From assembly GCA_038503075.1 (NCBI GenBank), contig JBCAML010000008.1, positions 1,798,001-1,862,000 on the forward strand: 64,000 nt of DNA. Reading direction: 5' to 3'. Position numbers and translations under genes: made by a program. The DNA comes from Gyromitra esculenta. Its lineage: Eukaryota; Ascomycota; Pezizomycetes; Pezizales; Discinaceae. Shown here one piece after another: positions 34,318-46,063 of the stretch. Below the pieces are notes generated by a model. It had not been told where the DNA came from, made no database searches, and worked only from the letters and a program-made list of their open reading frames with translations. Position 1 is the first letter of the stretch. Every line of letters begins with the position of its first letter.

Positions 34318-35186
34318 TCAACTAATGTCGTCGTCACGATCATCAATGACTAATGGATCTTTCCTAGATGCCGGACTAATCTCGATAAATTCAGCCGGCT
34401 CCTGAGATTGAACCGAGTATTCAATCTTTGGAGGGCGAGTTCTCGGAGCGAGGTCGCAATAGTTCGAAGATCTCGAAAACTCCTTGGGGGACACCGCACT
34501 GTGGGTTTGGAAGTCGAATATTTCCCCTCCTCCTCGGCGACAATTCGAGGCCAATAACTCGCGGGTATTCTCTGACTGAGCCTCAAGCGGGAACCCAAGA
34601 CCGACGACTGTATCAGCATATGGAACGGATGAACCGTAGAAGTTTCTGATACCTGGATCAGCAGCAAACAAGAGTGATGAATCCCCCATTTCCTGACCTT
34701 TAATAAAAGGTTTCACATCCTCACATCCATAGCCGTGTCCGTAACCAAATATTCCGAACTCCCTCTTGATGAGCTCCGTCTTGATTCTCACGTTTTCCTC
34801 CCTCTTCACCTCAATATCATCCGAGACAATACCTTTCCGATACAAGATCATATCTTCATTATCAATGCATTTTCTCTTCCTTCCAAAATCTTTTCCTCCT
34901 TTACCACCTTTTCTACTCTTCTTTCCAGACAACAGGGGCATAGGGGCTTGAACTTCATAGCCACACTCTTTGGCAAGCTTGCGGAGCTTCTTGATACGCT
35001 CTTCACAGGCGCGGGGTGTACAGCCAACAATTTGGGCAACACGGTTATGGTCGACAGTCACTTTGTGAGCACTGAGGATTGCAAGTAGCAAGTGTTGATC
35101 CGCAGCAGCTTTGAGGTAATTTGGTGTCAGCTATGTATAAAAATGGTATAATAGGAAAGATTCAAAAGCTTACAATCCCACTTCAT
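34318..35186 (-). CDS. Array gene 1: Myb/SANT-like head protein, basic-acidic tail
   Basis: Exons 35186-35174 and 35108-34318 give 267 residues. The first exon codes only MKWD and one base. The head (about 1-55) reads MKWDSAADQHLLLAIL, then VDHNRVAQIVG and CTPRACEERIKKLRKLAKE. This is a three-helix, Myb-like layout known from many small Pezizomycotina proteins, with TPRA-ER-KLRK as the third helix. A basic stretch follows (GKKSRKGGKGG, GRKRK, likely nuclear signal). The tail is long and disordered, with three psi-K-x-E sites close together (VKRE, IKTE, IKRE). DNA binding is inferred, not shown. It is the longest member of the array and is most like the conventional fungal family, so it may be the founder copy. 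Confidence 0.75.
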
Positions 35187-36451
35187 TCTTGATATCCCAG
35201 GCTTGGAATTTATTTGGATTAATCAAACTCTTGACGATCTCACGATCTGGACTGGCTTTGTGTTAGAACCGTGGTCCCGTGCTTTTGCAATTGGCAGGAG
35301 AAAAAAATACACTAGGAGGGTGAGATATCTCGTGCGGCTTGGCTATCTGCGAAATTGGTACTTTGATATATGCGTTCCAGAAAAGCTCTAGCAGCGCCTG
35401 CGTATGACAGGATTAAAAGGTTCGTTTTGGATTTTTGAATTAGCTTTAAAAGCCGATCGAGAGCTCTGTATTTGAGCTAAAAACAAAGCACAAAATAGCT
35501 GTACCGGAACTGCCTGACAGAACTGCCAAATAGCGCTTCCCAGAGCTATTTTTTGAACGCGAATGGAGACAACTAGAGCAATCATACTACGAGACGAGGG
35601 GACATGCTCACGGAACGGGAAGCTTACTGCCGGATAGAGTTTGCTTGAACCTTCTCTTTTCCGCTTCGATGTACGATTCCTAGAAGGCCTTGACCTGCCC
35701 GGAAAATATCAGCTCTGGTGAATCAACTTGCACTAGTTTGCGGGTCAATCCAGCAAGCTGCTGTACCATAATCTAGGATGATCATATAAATGCCCATGTA
35801 ACTTGTTTTTGACCTTGGCGAACACTTTGGTGGTTATTGATTTAACACAACTTTTCCTGTCTAGTTAGGTGCTTCTTGAGTCCACCAGTAAGAAATTGAC
35901 CCAAAATAAGATTTTCAAAGCTTTTGAACTAAGTATTTTGACGGGAATAAACGGGTGATAGCCTGTGACGGAACATCTATCCACCGACAGTACATCGCAA
36001 CCCCCAAATACCACCAACCAACCGTTCTCCTTACACAAATTTGGCAAATGAAGTGATTTGTCGAAGGGATCTAACAAGAAAGCGGGAAAGGTCTCGGCAG
36101 ACTACGCGTACACACTGTTTTACGGCCTCGTGGCGTGGCTAGGGGGCAGTAGTTGGGAGAAAAAACTGTATCTCTCGTGCTGCAAAACTAGCGTGCTGCA
36201 CGATACTAGCCATCCAAACCATAACATCGGCCAAACAAGATACATTGTCTATTGGCAACCTGTATGGAAACAATAAATGCTTGGAACAAAGATACTTCGT
36301 TTTGTTTTTCATATACGTATCGCACTATGGCTTTACAGAAAATCGAGAAAATCAGATAAACACCCCAAGAACCAGCTGATAAGGAAATTTCAATCAAATC
36401 AAATCTTCAGCATGACAGCATTGATAACATCTCTTTAAACTTTCAAATTAA
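35187..36451. other. Spacer within the array
   Basis: No ORF with a recognisable head or splice pattern was found. Two short CAAAATAGCT-like phrases occur near 35490 and 35525. It may contain promoter and 3' flank only. Confidence 0.5.
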
Positions 36452-37281
36452 TTAAAACTCTGACTTGATCAGCAACGGCCTTTGGTATTCGTCTTCCTCG
36501 CCTTCCGATTTAAACTCTGGTTCATCATCCGGTTCAAAATCCGAATCGATTTCCGGCTCAGCACTTGGCTCAACACTCGACTCGGCCTCGGGGCTAGCTT
36601 CGGGGTCGGAATCAGAACCAAGTTCGGCCTCAGGTTCGCACTTCACGCTTGGGGACTCGGGAGGCAATTGTTCGTCGTGTTCCACTTTTGTCAGGCATAG
36701 ACCGTCCGAAATATCTGCAACATCCGGGACAGATAGTGTATCTGTTATCGAATCTTCCACTGGGTCTGTCACCGAATCTGTCATCACTCTGATCTTCTTG
36801 GTATCAACGTTCTCGACCGGAGCCAAAGATGCCTCTGTGGCAACTCTTTTCTTTGGACCACTCTTGCCCTTTGGGTGATTGCGTGGCTTTGGGTGGTCCA
36901 TTGCTTTGGCTTCACGCTTCAGCTTAGCTATTCTCTCCTCGATAGCTTTGGGAGTCGCTCCTTTGTTATTTGAGCCGGCATTTAGTGCTAGTTTTTTTTC
37001 AAGACCAAGGGACTATTTAAACAAATAGAAAAAAATACCTGGAAAGATTTTACATAGTTCAACGGTATCATACGACTTTGCAGAACGTTCGATAAGACGA
37101 ATGAGAAGCTATGATTGTAATTTAAAAGACGTTTAGTAAATTTATCCACAGCGAAGTAGATAGCCAAGAGGAAAGATACTTTGCGGTCATTTTCGGAGGT
37201 CCACACCTAATGCAAATTATTAGTTTTTTTTCCATATAAGAGCACCACAGAATAATAAAATGAACTCACAACTTTCGGCAT
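36452..37281 (-). CDS. Array gene 2: Myb/SANT-like head protein with long acidic tail
   Basis: Four exons (37281-37270, 37206-37180, 37108-37039, 36987-36452) give 214 residues. The coding start is tiny: MPKV, then VWTSENDRK, then LLIRLIERSAKSYDTVELCK, joined in frame by introns of 63, 71 and 51 nt. The third helix is ATPKAIEERIAKLKREAKAM after an Asn-rich insert (NAGSNNKG). A basic patch (HPKGKSGPKKRV) is followed by a very acidic Glu/Ser/Pro/Asp tail of about 90 residues and the end LLIKSEF. Sites VKCE and IKSE fit the SUMO consensus. The intron seven codons after the first Trp is at the same place and phase as in array genes 4 and 7. Function is unknown; a transcription or chromatin role is inferred. 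Confidence 0.72.
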
Positions 37282-38036
37282 TCTGGATAGACGGCGGGCA
37301 AGTAGTCGAAGTAGGAGAAGGCTGATTTGAAAGGGTGGTGAATAAGACTAATTCAAGAAAAGGGTGGGCAAATTTGCAGGGATTAACAAATAACGCTGGG
37401 ATCACGAAGTGACAGGCTCAAGTACCAGAAGCATGTCCCGGGTATTTCTTCGGCCTACGAAAGGGCTAAATAGAGACTAACCAGAATTCAACGTGATTCT
37501 AGTGTTTGTTTTCCTTTCCAGAAAAGATGTGCGATATCAAATTGGACTGCATGAAGCCACCAACATCGGATAGTTCCAGATTCTCGGATACAATCTCAAG
37601 AAACAAAGCTTGTACCACGTTGGGCGGGTGGAATGTCTTACCCATACGTTGTTAGTAAGAAAACCCCATCCTCTCGCACGAAATGACTTCAATGACTCGT
37701 CGAAATTGGTTTGGTTAACAAGACTACGGGGGAGCAGCGCCATAAAGGCAAAGCCGGAAGGAAAGACGTAGCATTCCCACTGCCATTATGTTTGACAGCC
37801 ATGAGCACATTCACACTGACGGAAAATATCGAACGAATACATGCATACACGCGACAAAAACGTCCCTTCCCGAAAAAGATTTTCAGGCGCAAGGCTTGAA
37901 GTACAAGCTTCACACAATCTGTATTCCACAAAGTGTATGGCCCTGCCGTTACTACCTGCCTTTCTTCTCTTTGTTACAGACATACTCATACAAATATAGG
38001 CGCACTCTTCTACAATATCCAAGTCCCCTCATCTAT
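37282..38036. other. Spacer within the array
   Basis: It holds the upstream region of array gene 2 and the 3' flank of array gene 3. Short ORFs overlap on both strands around 37690-38020, without family resemblance. Confidence 0.5.
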
Positions 38037-38494
38037 CTAATCACTATAGTCACCACTAACACTTGAGATCCTTTCTAGCTCCTCGTCAAAACTCGACTCC
38101 AGCTTTATTGGTGTTTTCTTAGGGGTAGCGAGCTTCCTGTTGACTTTTGCTGCTTTTCGAGGCGTAATCGGAGCACTTAAACCAGCGTCCGCTTTGCGTT
38201 TTCTCGGGGTTGGTGGGGCAGCTGCTGGTCGAAGACCACTATTTATCTCTTCTTGAAGCTTCTTGGCTTCCTTTTTAACACTCCGGTAACGGGTTTCGAT
38301 GCTGTCATATGTTGCTCCTTCACCAAACATGGCAGCAACGCTGTTGTAGTTCTGTAAACCAAAATTTCAGTTAATCACATTCTAAAAATAATGTGGAAAG
38401 TGGCATGACGTACGATTTTGATTTCGGGATGGGCAGCAATCGTGGCAGCGAGTAGGCGCTGATATTTTTCCGCTGTCCAGTTGATTTTCGTCAT
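38037..38494 (-). CDS. Array gene 3: short Myb/SANT-like head protein
   Basis: Exons 38494-38414 and 38351-38037 (intron 62 nt) give 131 residues. The head reads INWTAEKYQRLLAATIAAHP, then EIKI, NYNSVAAMFGEGATYDSIET and RYRSVKKEAKKLQEEI. The third helix therefore uses TYDSIETRYRSVKKE instead of TPKAIEERIAKLK. The tail is basic and Pro-rich with repeated TPRK/APITPRK/TPKKTP phrases (histone-H1-like minor-groove style), then IKLE (a psi-K-x-E site) and an acidic end. Phase-0 intron after EIKI. The small size and basic tail suggest a chromatin-associated protein, by inference only. Confidence 0.72.
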
Positions 38495-39381
38495 TGTGTG
38501 AAAAAAGGTGGAAGCGGTACTTCAAACTTTACAGTAACGGAAAGGTATTCGAGGAATGGAGGGCAAACTTTCAGATGTATGTATCAATATCAAAGTGAGC
38601 TGAAAACACAAACTGGAGAATTCCCTCTTGATTTATGGACACTTTGAGAGATCTGCCACACCAAGCTGCTCTGCAATACGGGGTCCGTGCACGTTGTGGA
38701 CATTGGCTGTGCCCCAGCAACAACTGTACGGGGGAGGTTAGCAGAGCAGATAGAAACCGCTTTACGCGTCTACGCGTTGAGGGCTGCGCCAATCATTGGC
38801 CTTTCTGTTTGGCCCACAGATGTTATATTTGGTTATGGTACGATAGGCCAAACACGGCCACGCCGGGGGATCAGAACATTAGCAACAGGGGTAGCAACGG
38901 GATAGTTACTAATGGGGCACATTTGTGTCAGTCGTAGGTGGTTTCTTGGTTGCGGGACACGGCAGTTCAGCAGAACACACCTTTTGCTGTGTGGGGATGA
39001 TGTCAGCTCTCCACACAAGAACCGCGCAAGTAACAAAAGAAATTAATTGTTTTAAAAAAGCTCCAAGCTCAAACTTATGTAGCATTTCGGTACGAGAACA
39101 TTCAAGGTTGCCCTATGTTACACTCATGCGACGGTTGCAAAAACCCAACAACAAATATGAACCCCTCACCTGATATCAAGTTTCCTTGGTCTTTCAGCTG
39201 AGTAAAGAAGTGACAAGGGGAGAACAAGCGGGATGACGGCGGTCAATGCGGAACAAGTCAAATATCACTTGAGGGTGATGCTCACCAAAATGTAGAGTCT
39301 GTCTTCGTAGACTCAAGTATTGAATCCCTTCTCTCAACTCAAACATCTCGGTAGTTCTTCGAACGCATACTCAAACGCAAA
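38495..39381. other. Divergent spacer within the array
   Basis: It holds the promoters of array gene 3 (minus) and array gene 4 (plus). No other coding sequence is supported. Confidence 0.5.
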
Positions 39382-39951
39382 ATGAAGTGGACAGCAGACA
39401 ACGACCAACTTGTAGGCCTTTATCATCCCCTCCATCCACAGATACTTATCAGCTAATCTGGAACCCGCACACAGCTTTTCATCAAGCTCATCGAAACTCA
39501 CGACGTATCCATCAAGGCTGAAAAAATACGGTATGAAATTAGTTCCCTTCCCGTCTCTGCAACTTTGCAGAAAAATGTAACTGATATATTATTAAATAGT
39601 GCGGCCTGGCGTACGTGTCCATTTTGTTCGCATCTTGCTGTATCGTGTCTTTAAATTGACAATAGTTTAGCAACTGACCGCGAAATCCCCACGGCTCGTG
39701 CAATCAGCGAACGTATATTGAGAATCAGAAACAACCACAAAGCTTCCACCACTGGCTCTACACCTTCCACTCCCCGAAAACGAAAGGGTCCGGAGATTGA
39801 TAAAGGCACTCCGAAGACACCCAGATCCCGGAAAACTGCAAAGAACGATGAGGGGTCGGAGAGTCCTGCCAAATCTGTCAAGAAACCTGTGACAAAGGCT
39901 AGAACGCGGGAAATATCAGAAGACGCTTCTGACAGTGATATATATGCTTAA
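39382..39951 (+). CDS. Array gene 4: Myb/SANT-like head protein with an 11-nt microexon
   Basis: Four exons (39382-39411, 39475-39530, 39600-39610, 39671-39951) give 125 residues. The head reads MKWTADNDQL, LFIKLIETHDVSIKAEKIR, AAW, and PTDREIPTARAISERILRIR. The third exon is only 11 nt. It is needed to produce the AAWP-TDR phrase typical of this fungal head and to keep frame; all three introns (63, 69, 60 nt) have GT...AG ends. The intron after MKWTADNDQL is seven codons after Trp, phase 0, as in genes 2 and 7. The tail is basic and Thr/Pro/Lys-rich (TPRKRKGPE, TPKTPRSRK) and ends acidic (EDASDSDIYA). It lacks a psi-K-x-E site. Confidence 0.68.
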
Positions 39952-41045
39952 AGTCTTTCGTTATTTTAGTGGTTTCTAAAGGGTGAAAATATGTTCATTC
40001 AAGATCTAGTGCTTTTGCTCGTTGTATACAAATTTGTACTTCGTTTGTTAATTGGTAACCGGAAACATAAATTCGCATTAATTTGAGGGACTCACAAGCA
40101 ATACTCAAGTTAGCGAGCTTAAAGAATGATAAATCTAAATCCTAAATTACCCAGATCGAATGCTCGGACTGCTAGCTACAGCATTCAGGGGCAGAACAAG
40201 ACTACAAAATCGCATTGATATTTCTCGCTCATACCATAACGCAGGGCCGCCATGTGCGCAAAAAAGGGCAGAACAAGTACCTATTTACTCGCCAAGAAAG
40301 TATTTGACCTCATAAATCGTGTGCTAGATTTTGGATTTCGAGCCCAAGCGAGTTCGAATTTGCCCGTGCAGTTACGGCACCCCCACTAGCGGGATAGGAC
40401 ACAGTACTTTTCGCATGCTAACTATATCCACCCGAATCTATGTTAAGAAGCCAAACTACGCACCGTAGTGAGTTTAGGTTAATTCTACCACCAAACAGTT
40501 TTTTGTTTCTACTTTTACTAAACCCATCACTGGTTGGAAGGGCCCTTGCGTCCTGAAATATTTCGACCCTTCCAAATAAAACAGGCCGGTTACGTGTACC
40601 AGTGTTTTGGCCCCTGCAGCCAACCGAAAGTATAATGTCATGGTTGAAATTTTTTCTTTATTAGACAATCCGGGCCGCTTCGAATAAAACTAATCAACCG
40701 GGGTACTTGATCAACCACCACCAAGCTTTTTTTGTTTGCTCGACCCCGAATGTACCCGGGGACTGTCAGTTAAGCATCACGATTCTTGATATCGACAAGT
40801 TTTCAATGAGTTTATATATCTAAGCGCCTTAGCTATATAATTAGCGTAGCAGTCTTTTTTTTACCTCCATTAAATACGGCGAGAAGATTAGCAAGCTTAT
40901 TCTGGGGGGGGGAAAACTATATTATTAGTATGTTCTACCATGCTCAAGAATATCCTTTAAAAAAAAATTCTAACAAATACACCAACAGATATAAGTTTTT
41001 TTTTGAACTCTCGGGCTGTTAAGCATACTTTCTGCAGTGAACAAG
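39952..41045. other. Spacer within the array
   Basis: A/T-rich with no supported ORF; poly-T/poly-A tracts and a TATATA-rich portion occur near 40810-40850. Confidence 0.5.
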
Positions 41046-41315
41046 ATGGAGATAGGGAAACTCTTGAATCCGAAGGCAGATGCAGAATTGAGTCAAGGTA
41101 GGTTTCAGATTACCCTTTCTATTTCAGTAAAAAATTACTGATTCTGGTTAGCGCCGAAAGGCAAAGGCAAAGGCCCAGAACCTGGAAAGGCCTCCGAAGC
41201 ACCCACGAATGCTGCTGCGACGGAAACAGATCGAAAGGATTGGGAGGAAAAGATGAAGAATAAGGGAATGCCAACCCAGGGCCTGAACACCTTTAGAGTA
41301 AAAAAACAAGGCTAA
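41046..41315 (+). CDS. Small Lys-rich hypothetical protein inside the array
   Basis: Exons 41046-41097 and 41152-41315 (intron 54 nt, GTAGGT donor, TTAG acceptor) give 71 residues. It begins MEIGKLLNPKADAELSQ; a short M-x-I-x-x-LLNP start is seen at the head of several fungal transcription factors, but nothing else here supports that. The rest is basic and hydrophilic (APKGKGKGPEPGKASEAP, then DWEEKMKNKGMP and FRVKKQG). It lacks the helical head of its neighbours. It could be a truncated gene, a fragment of a larger protein, or not a gene at all. Confidence 0.4.
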
Positions 41316-42909
41316 GGAAGAGCTCTCCTCGGAGGAGAAGTTCACTGGGGTCAGCTGTAATAAGTTACAAGATGCTATTATTTTTCCGGTCTTTTTCTAG
41401 ACGGCTCTTTTTTTTTTTTTTGGTTTTAAATATACGTATTGTAGACACAGTCTTAAGTTAATCGTTTCTAGCACTAGAGTACGCTATGGCCATCTACATT
41501 TGTCTTGTAATGAATCAATGGGTCTCGTACGGGTGGATAAGCCAGGAATTATCTTCCGTTTACTTCGTGCATTTGATGAAGCAATTTGCATACGGATCGC
41601 AGGTTAAATTATATCAGAAAACCCCAATTCATTGTTGAATCTGGCAATAAAGAAGTACTAGCATCTTCGAACGTCCATCTCCTTCTCTAGCATTACTTGC
41701 TCTAACCGTTTTTGGAACTGTAATAATTCTGCCAAGACTCGAGCAAATACCAATTACAGCGAACCGACCAGGTCCGAAAAATCTAACAATAATCATGAGT
41801 GCAAATCCTCCATGAAGCTGTGCTTTCCAGAAATCCGCCTATCGCCTAAATCAACCAAGGCTAGCACGTGTGGGCTGTTCTCTTCCGTTATAACACCCCA
41901 GTTACATGCACCAGACGAAGGCCACGAGCAAATTCAGCCGTACGACTACCACAGATAGCTACTTGCTCAAGCCACAAGCACCAAAACCAGGTGGTTGACG
42001 GAGCAACGTATGCTCGAAGATTAGCCAACCCAGAAAAAATCTCAAGCCCTGTCCACCCCAAGCCTTTCGGTACTTACGGGCTGTAGCGAGTGGGGTTGGA
42101 ACGGCCACGAAACCGAAAATGGACTTCCGCGCCTTTGCTTCGCATGTTTGTATCAGCAATTAAAAAGGACGGTACTATTTGCTCTCTTACGAACTTGTGC
42201 CTGTATGTTCTGTAGCAGCGAGGGGCTGGCTAGGCCGTCATCAATAAATAAGAGCAATAAACTGCTAATCCAAATGTACTCTACGAAGTTTGATATCTAC
42301 ATGTATCTGTCAGTCTCTAGATACGTGTTTGAATGGTTCGAGTGAATTGAACCGTAATTTTAAATATCAATCTGTAAACATTGCCATACCCACAGGTGCC
42401 CAGGCATAGGACCGTGCGTGTTGATATTAAGATCAACATTAACCAACGTTAGTTTAGTTTTAAGTCACCCACTCACCAGGATTATTGCATTGGATTCCGT
42501 TCGTATGAATTTATTATTAATGCGTGTCTTAGACACCTACACATGTGGGGGGTCGTGACGGGTTAGCCCCCAAAGGCCGAACCCATGTCAGGCACAGCAA
42601 ACATGCGCACAGACCTTATTCCTCTTGATCAGAACCGATATTGTGGGTGCCTACACCCAAATCCGCGGATATCACTTTCGTGGCAAATTTGAGACGAGTG
42701 GGCCAGACATCATGACGTTCTTTCTGAGATTGTTGTTGAGCGTTCTTTGATGGTCATATTTACCGCTTGTTCCTGTCTGAATGCTCTCGCCTTGTTAAAT
42801 CGGTTGAGTTCTCTAGCAAAATATATCCACCTGTAACTTCAACCCTCTTCCCTTTAGAAATTTCTATCGGACTTTTATCGGAATACTATCTACATCCAAT
42901 CTCTCTCAA
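41316..42909. other. 1.6-kb spacer within the array
   Basis: A T tract occurs at 41409-41420. Short ORFs on both strands around 41870-42160 lack family resemblance. No gene is supported. Confidence 0.5.
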
Positions 42910-43466
42910 ATGCCTGCTTGGACGGATCAAGAGCGCTCGAGATTGCTACTAGCAATAATTGAACTTCTAGTCCCTCCAAAAACTCAGAATAGGCTTCCTC
43001 CGTGGCCTGATGTTTCCGAGAGGATGGGAGCAGGTTTTACGCCAGAGGCTGTGAGGTATTTAATTATTGGATCCGTACCCCCTCCCACTACCACCACATT
43101 TCGGCTAATAACTAGGATCATGTCCCTAGGCAACAGTACCAAAAGCTCCGGAAAGAAGGGCTCCCAGATCATGCTAAGTCTACCCCAAATACACCTCAGC
43201 GAAATAGACTCCAGCAATCTGCCGGAATAAAAAAGACGCCTAAGCGTGGCCGAGGAAAGAGACTTTTTACGGAGCGCCACGATTCCGAAGAAGACGATAG
43301 GGAAAGTGACGAAAATAAGAAGATCAAAAAGGAGGAGGAGGAATCACGAACGGTGGTGAAAACAGAAAGGATTGATGACGAGGGATTCGTCAGATTGAAC
43401 AACGATGAGTTGAGTTCTTTCCCAAGTATGCTGATTTGCACGAACGATTACTTACTAGGCGTTTAA
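42910..43466 (+). CDS. Array gene 5: Myb/SANT-like head protein
   Basis: Exons 42910-43055 and 43130-43466 (intron 74 nt) give 160 residues. The head reads MPAWTDQERSRLLLAIIELL, then PPWPDVSERMGAGFTPEAVR and, over the splice, QQYQKLRKEG. This is the same three-helix plan with TPEAV-QQYQKLRK as the last helix, and close to many conventional fungal copies. A basic NTPQRNRLQQS / KKTPKRGRGKR block follows, then an acidic stretch with IKKE and VKTE sites and the odd end LICTNDYLLGV, which might signal a missed last intron. The gene converges on array gene 6. Confidence 0.72.
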
Positions 43467-43998
43467 AGCTTATATGACTAGATCGTGGATGGCAACAGTT
43501 AATTTTAATTTCGCTTGGGATATTCGTAAACGCAGAAGGTATATATGTATGTCTAGAGAAGTTTTTTGTTCCCCGCGGGAGTTAGCCCTAGCGCATAGAC
43601 TGGGAGTTTTTACAAGATCGATTCATAACTATTGAATTATATCACTAGAGCGTATCTTTCATTACGAACGTAGTGCGTCCCGGTTCTAAAAAAATTAACT
43701 TCCACCTCTTAGCATCTTGGGACAGCAGTATGCAAGACTTTTGGTGGCAATACGCTTTCCCATCCAATATTACGCGGCCGCCGTTGGCCAACGGCTATAG
43801 AGAGAAGAGTTTGCGTCTTGTCTAACCATAGAGCGTGTATTACCAGTAACATTCAAACAATAATTTGGAACTTGGTTAAGCGATATCGCAGTTAAACTGC
43901 TGCCAAACTACGATACATTCAGACCCAACCAGCGAGTGACAGACTATGAAGGAAGGCTCAGGCTCTGCACAAAGAATTAAGCATAAATGCCTGAGACA
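43467..43998. other. Convergent spacer within the array
   Basis: It holds the 3' flanks of array genes 5 and 6. Nothing else was seen. Confidence 0.55.
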
Positions 43999-44758
43999 TC
44001 AAGTTGAGGTATTCTCACAGACAGCCTCAGCACTAGTGCAATCCTGATGTGCATCGCCATCACTACAGCCTGCAATGCTGCAGGCCCCGACAATACGCGT
44101 AGCACAGTCCACATCAGCATTACCATAGCTCACATCACCGGCTGTAGCCTCGCTAACATTCTTTTCCTCCTGTTCATAAGGTACATAGTCATTGTGTTGT
44201 AGCGCTTCAGCATTTCCGGCCGGTGGCCATTGATCAGGCCAGAAGTATGCTTCAATATTCCCAGGATCAGGGTTTCTATGATTATCATCGCATGCGCTCT
44301 CCTCAATTTTAATCACAGGTTCCTCAGGCTTAATTCTCTTTTTCACAACGCCGTCATCGTCGTCAACGTATTTTGTTTTCGGTCCTCGTTTTCTTGACGC
44401 ACATGAATTCGAGGTTGGCGGATTGCTGTAGAGCTCCCAGTCGAATCGGCGCACCTGCGCCTTCTCTTTGATTTTGGAGATACGGTGGGATATTGCTTTC
44501 GGTGTGACCGCTGAGTTGTGACTATTAGTAACAAAGAAGATAGATTTTTAGTTGTGGCACACGGGAGATCTTACTCTCCCCCATTGCTCTCGCAAGTGCT
44601 TGATAGTCAAGTTTTACAACGTGGAGTCTGAGGACGTTAGCGAAAAGCTAAAAGATCACCATATTAAGTTAGTGTGTTGCAATGATTGCTTTTTTAGGAG
44701 TAAAACCCCAAATACAACACACCTTGGCATCAGCTTGCTCATTCCATTGCATCGGCAT
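43999..44758 (-). CDS. Array gene 6: Myb/SANT-like head protein, Cys/Asn-rich tail
   Basis: Exons 44758-44723, 44647-44575 and 44510-43999 give 206 residues. The head reads MPMQWNEQADAK, LFANVLRLHVVKLDYQALAR, AMGE, then TVTPKAISHRISKIKEKAQ. The first intron is seven codons after Trp, phase 0, as in array genes 2 and 4. For the second intron the nearest AG (44521 side) breaks frame; the next, CTCAG at 44511, restores TVTPKAIS and is chosen. A basic RKRGPKTKY block precedes IKPE and IKIE sites, then a long Asp/Asn/Glu-rich tail that ends with several Cys (GACSIAGC, DCTSAEAVC), unusual for the array. Start may be the second Met (44752). Confidence 0.7.
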
Positions 44759-45668
44759 TTTGAGGATGTCTGTCGCTAAAGTGGTTATGGGGCAGAATGC
44801 AGTGTTTGGGGAAACTTGGGGGAGTTTTGGGGCTATAAGTGGGCTCTAAGGGGATGAAGCGCCTAATGTTTTTCGAAAATAATTGGCCGTACACATAAAG
44901 AAATGCTGGAAACAAATGAAAAAAGCTGAAGTGGAAAGAAAGAATGGATCTGTGCATGAGAATAGAGGGTGTTCAGAAAGGCTAGTAACTACCAAAATCT
45001 CACCATGATGCGTCTTCAAAAGAAGAAATAAACATATCTTCCGTGTTTAGTTCTCATGTTTTTGTTTCGTTTATGCCTAGCTCATTCGGCATTGCACTCG
45101 TCCTTTAAGTGTTGGCTGATGCTGCAGTTACTCATTCGACGAAATTCTATGCATAGAAAGTTCGCGGCGTACCGTAAAATTTATTATGTTCTCACACTCT
45201 CCGGCTTCTTTGCTGTGCTCATTTCTTTGATCTTCTTTGTTTTGATTGCCGTTTCCCTTCATTTTAGTATGTCTCTCATGCTCGTAGGCCCCATTGATCA
45301 AAGGGGTGAGTATAGATAGCTTTAACCATAGCTTTTAATTGTAAACCCTACGACAGGTTCCATGTATGTAGCTGAAAACATAATTGAGCCTGAAAGGTGG
45401 CTGAGATCAACTGAGATACAGGTATGCGTGCGTGGGTGTTTACTATTAGGGAGTAACGGCAAAAAAAGTATGCGTAGTCGATCCGATCTTCGCTTTAGAC
45501 ATTTCACGGAGACATTTTGACAACCGGCAACCGGTATTACTCATACCACACGGTCTATATCTGAAAAGCCAAGCTCTCCAGTATGTTTCTTTGAATTCCT
45601 TCTCAATAATTGATACAGTAAAGTACATAATAGACACCAATATCATTTGCTTCTCCCCATTGCTCCCC
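44759..45668. other. Spacer within the array
   Basis: It holds the upstream region of array gene 6 and the 3' flank of array gene 7. No supported gene; a plus-strand ORF at 45056-45319 reads as a hydrophobic stretch but has no start context or family resemblance. Confidence 0.5.
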
Positions 45669-46063
45669 CTAGGCTTCTTCCTCTGATCCACTCTCTTTAA
45701 TCGCCTCTTCGATCTTCTTGCTCAGAGCTTTGATATTCTTCCGCGGCTTCCTTTTCGTAACCTTTCCATTCTTTACAACGGGAGCTGTAGCGGTTATCGG
45801 CTTCTCATCCGTATTGGTGATGGTGATGCCAGCAGAAGCGTTCTTCTTGATGGCTGATAGTCTGTTGGCTGCAGAGCGAGGATTTGTGTATCCGTTTTCT
45901 CTAGCCACGGCTTCGAAATCGATCTTGATAGTTCGTAATATAATGTTAGAGCGTTCCTCTATGTGTTTCTGGGTATGGGGATGGAGAAGGCATATCGTAC
46001 CTTGCCGGTGCCATGCATCAAGCAGCTGAGGAGAAACCTTTGTTCGTCGATGTTTGAAGTCAT
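45669..46063 (-). CDS. Array gene 7: second-type head protein (K|IDF form)
   Basis: Exons 46063-46001 and 45923-45669 (intron 77 nt) give 105 residues, the shortest array member with a full head. It reads NIDEQRFLLSCLMHGTGK, intron, IDFEAVARENGY, TNPRSAANRLSAIKK. The order helix - GK(I/T)DF-x-x-VA - Y(T/K)N - helix matches array genes 8-10, all split by a phase-0 intron after the same Lys. The tail is basic (NGKVTKRKPRKNIKALSKK) and ends acidic (ESGSEEEA). It is probably a small nuclear protein; no function can be assigned. Confidence 0.7.
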
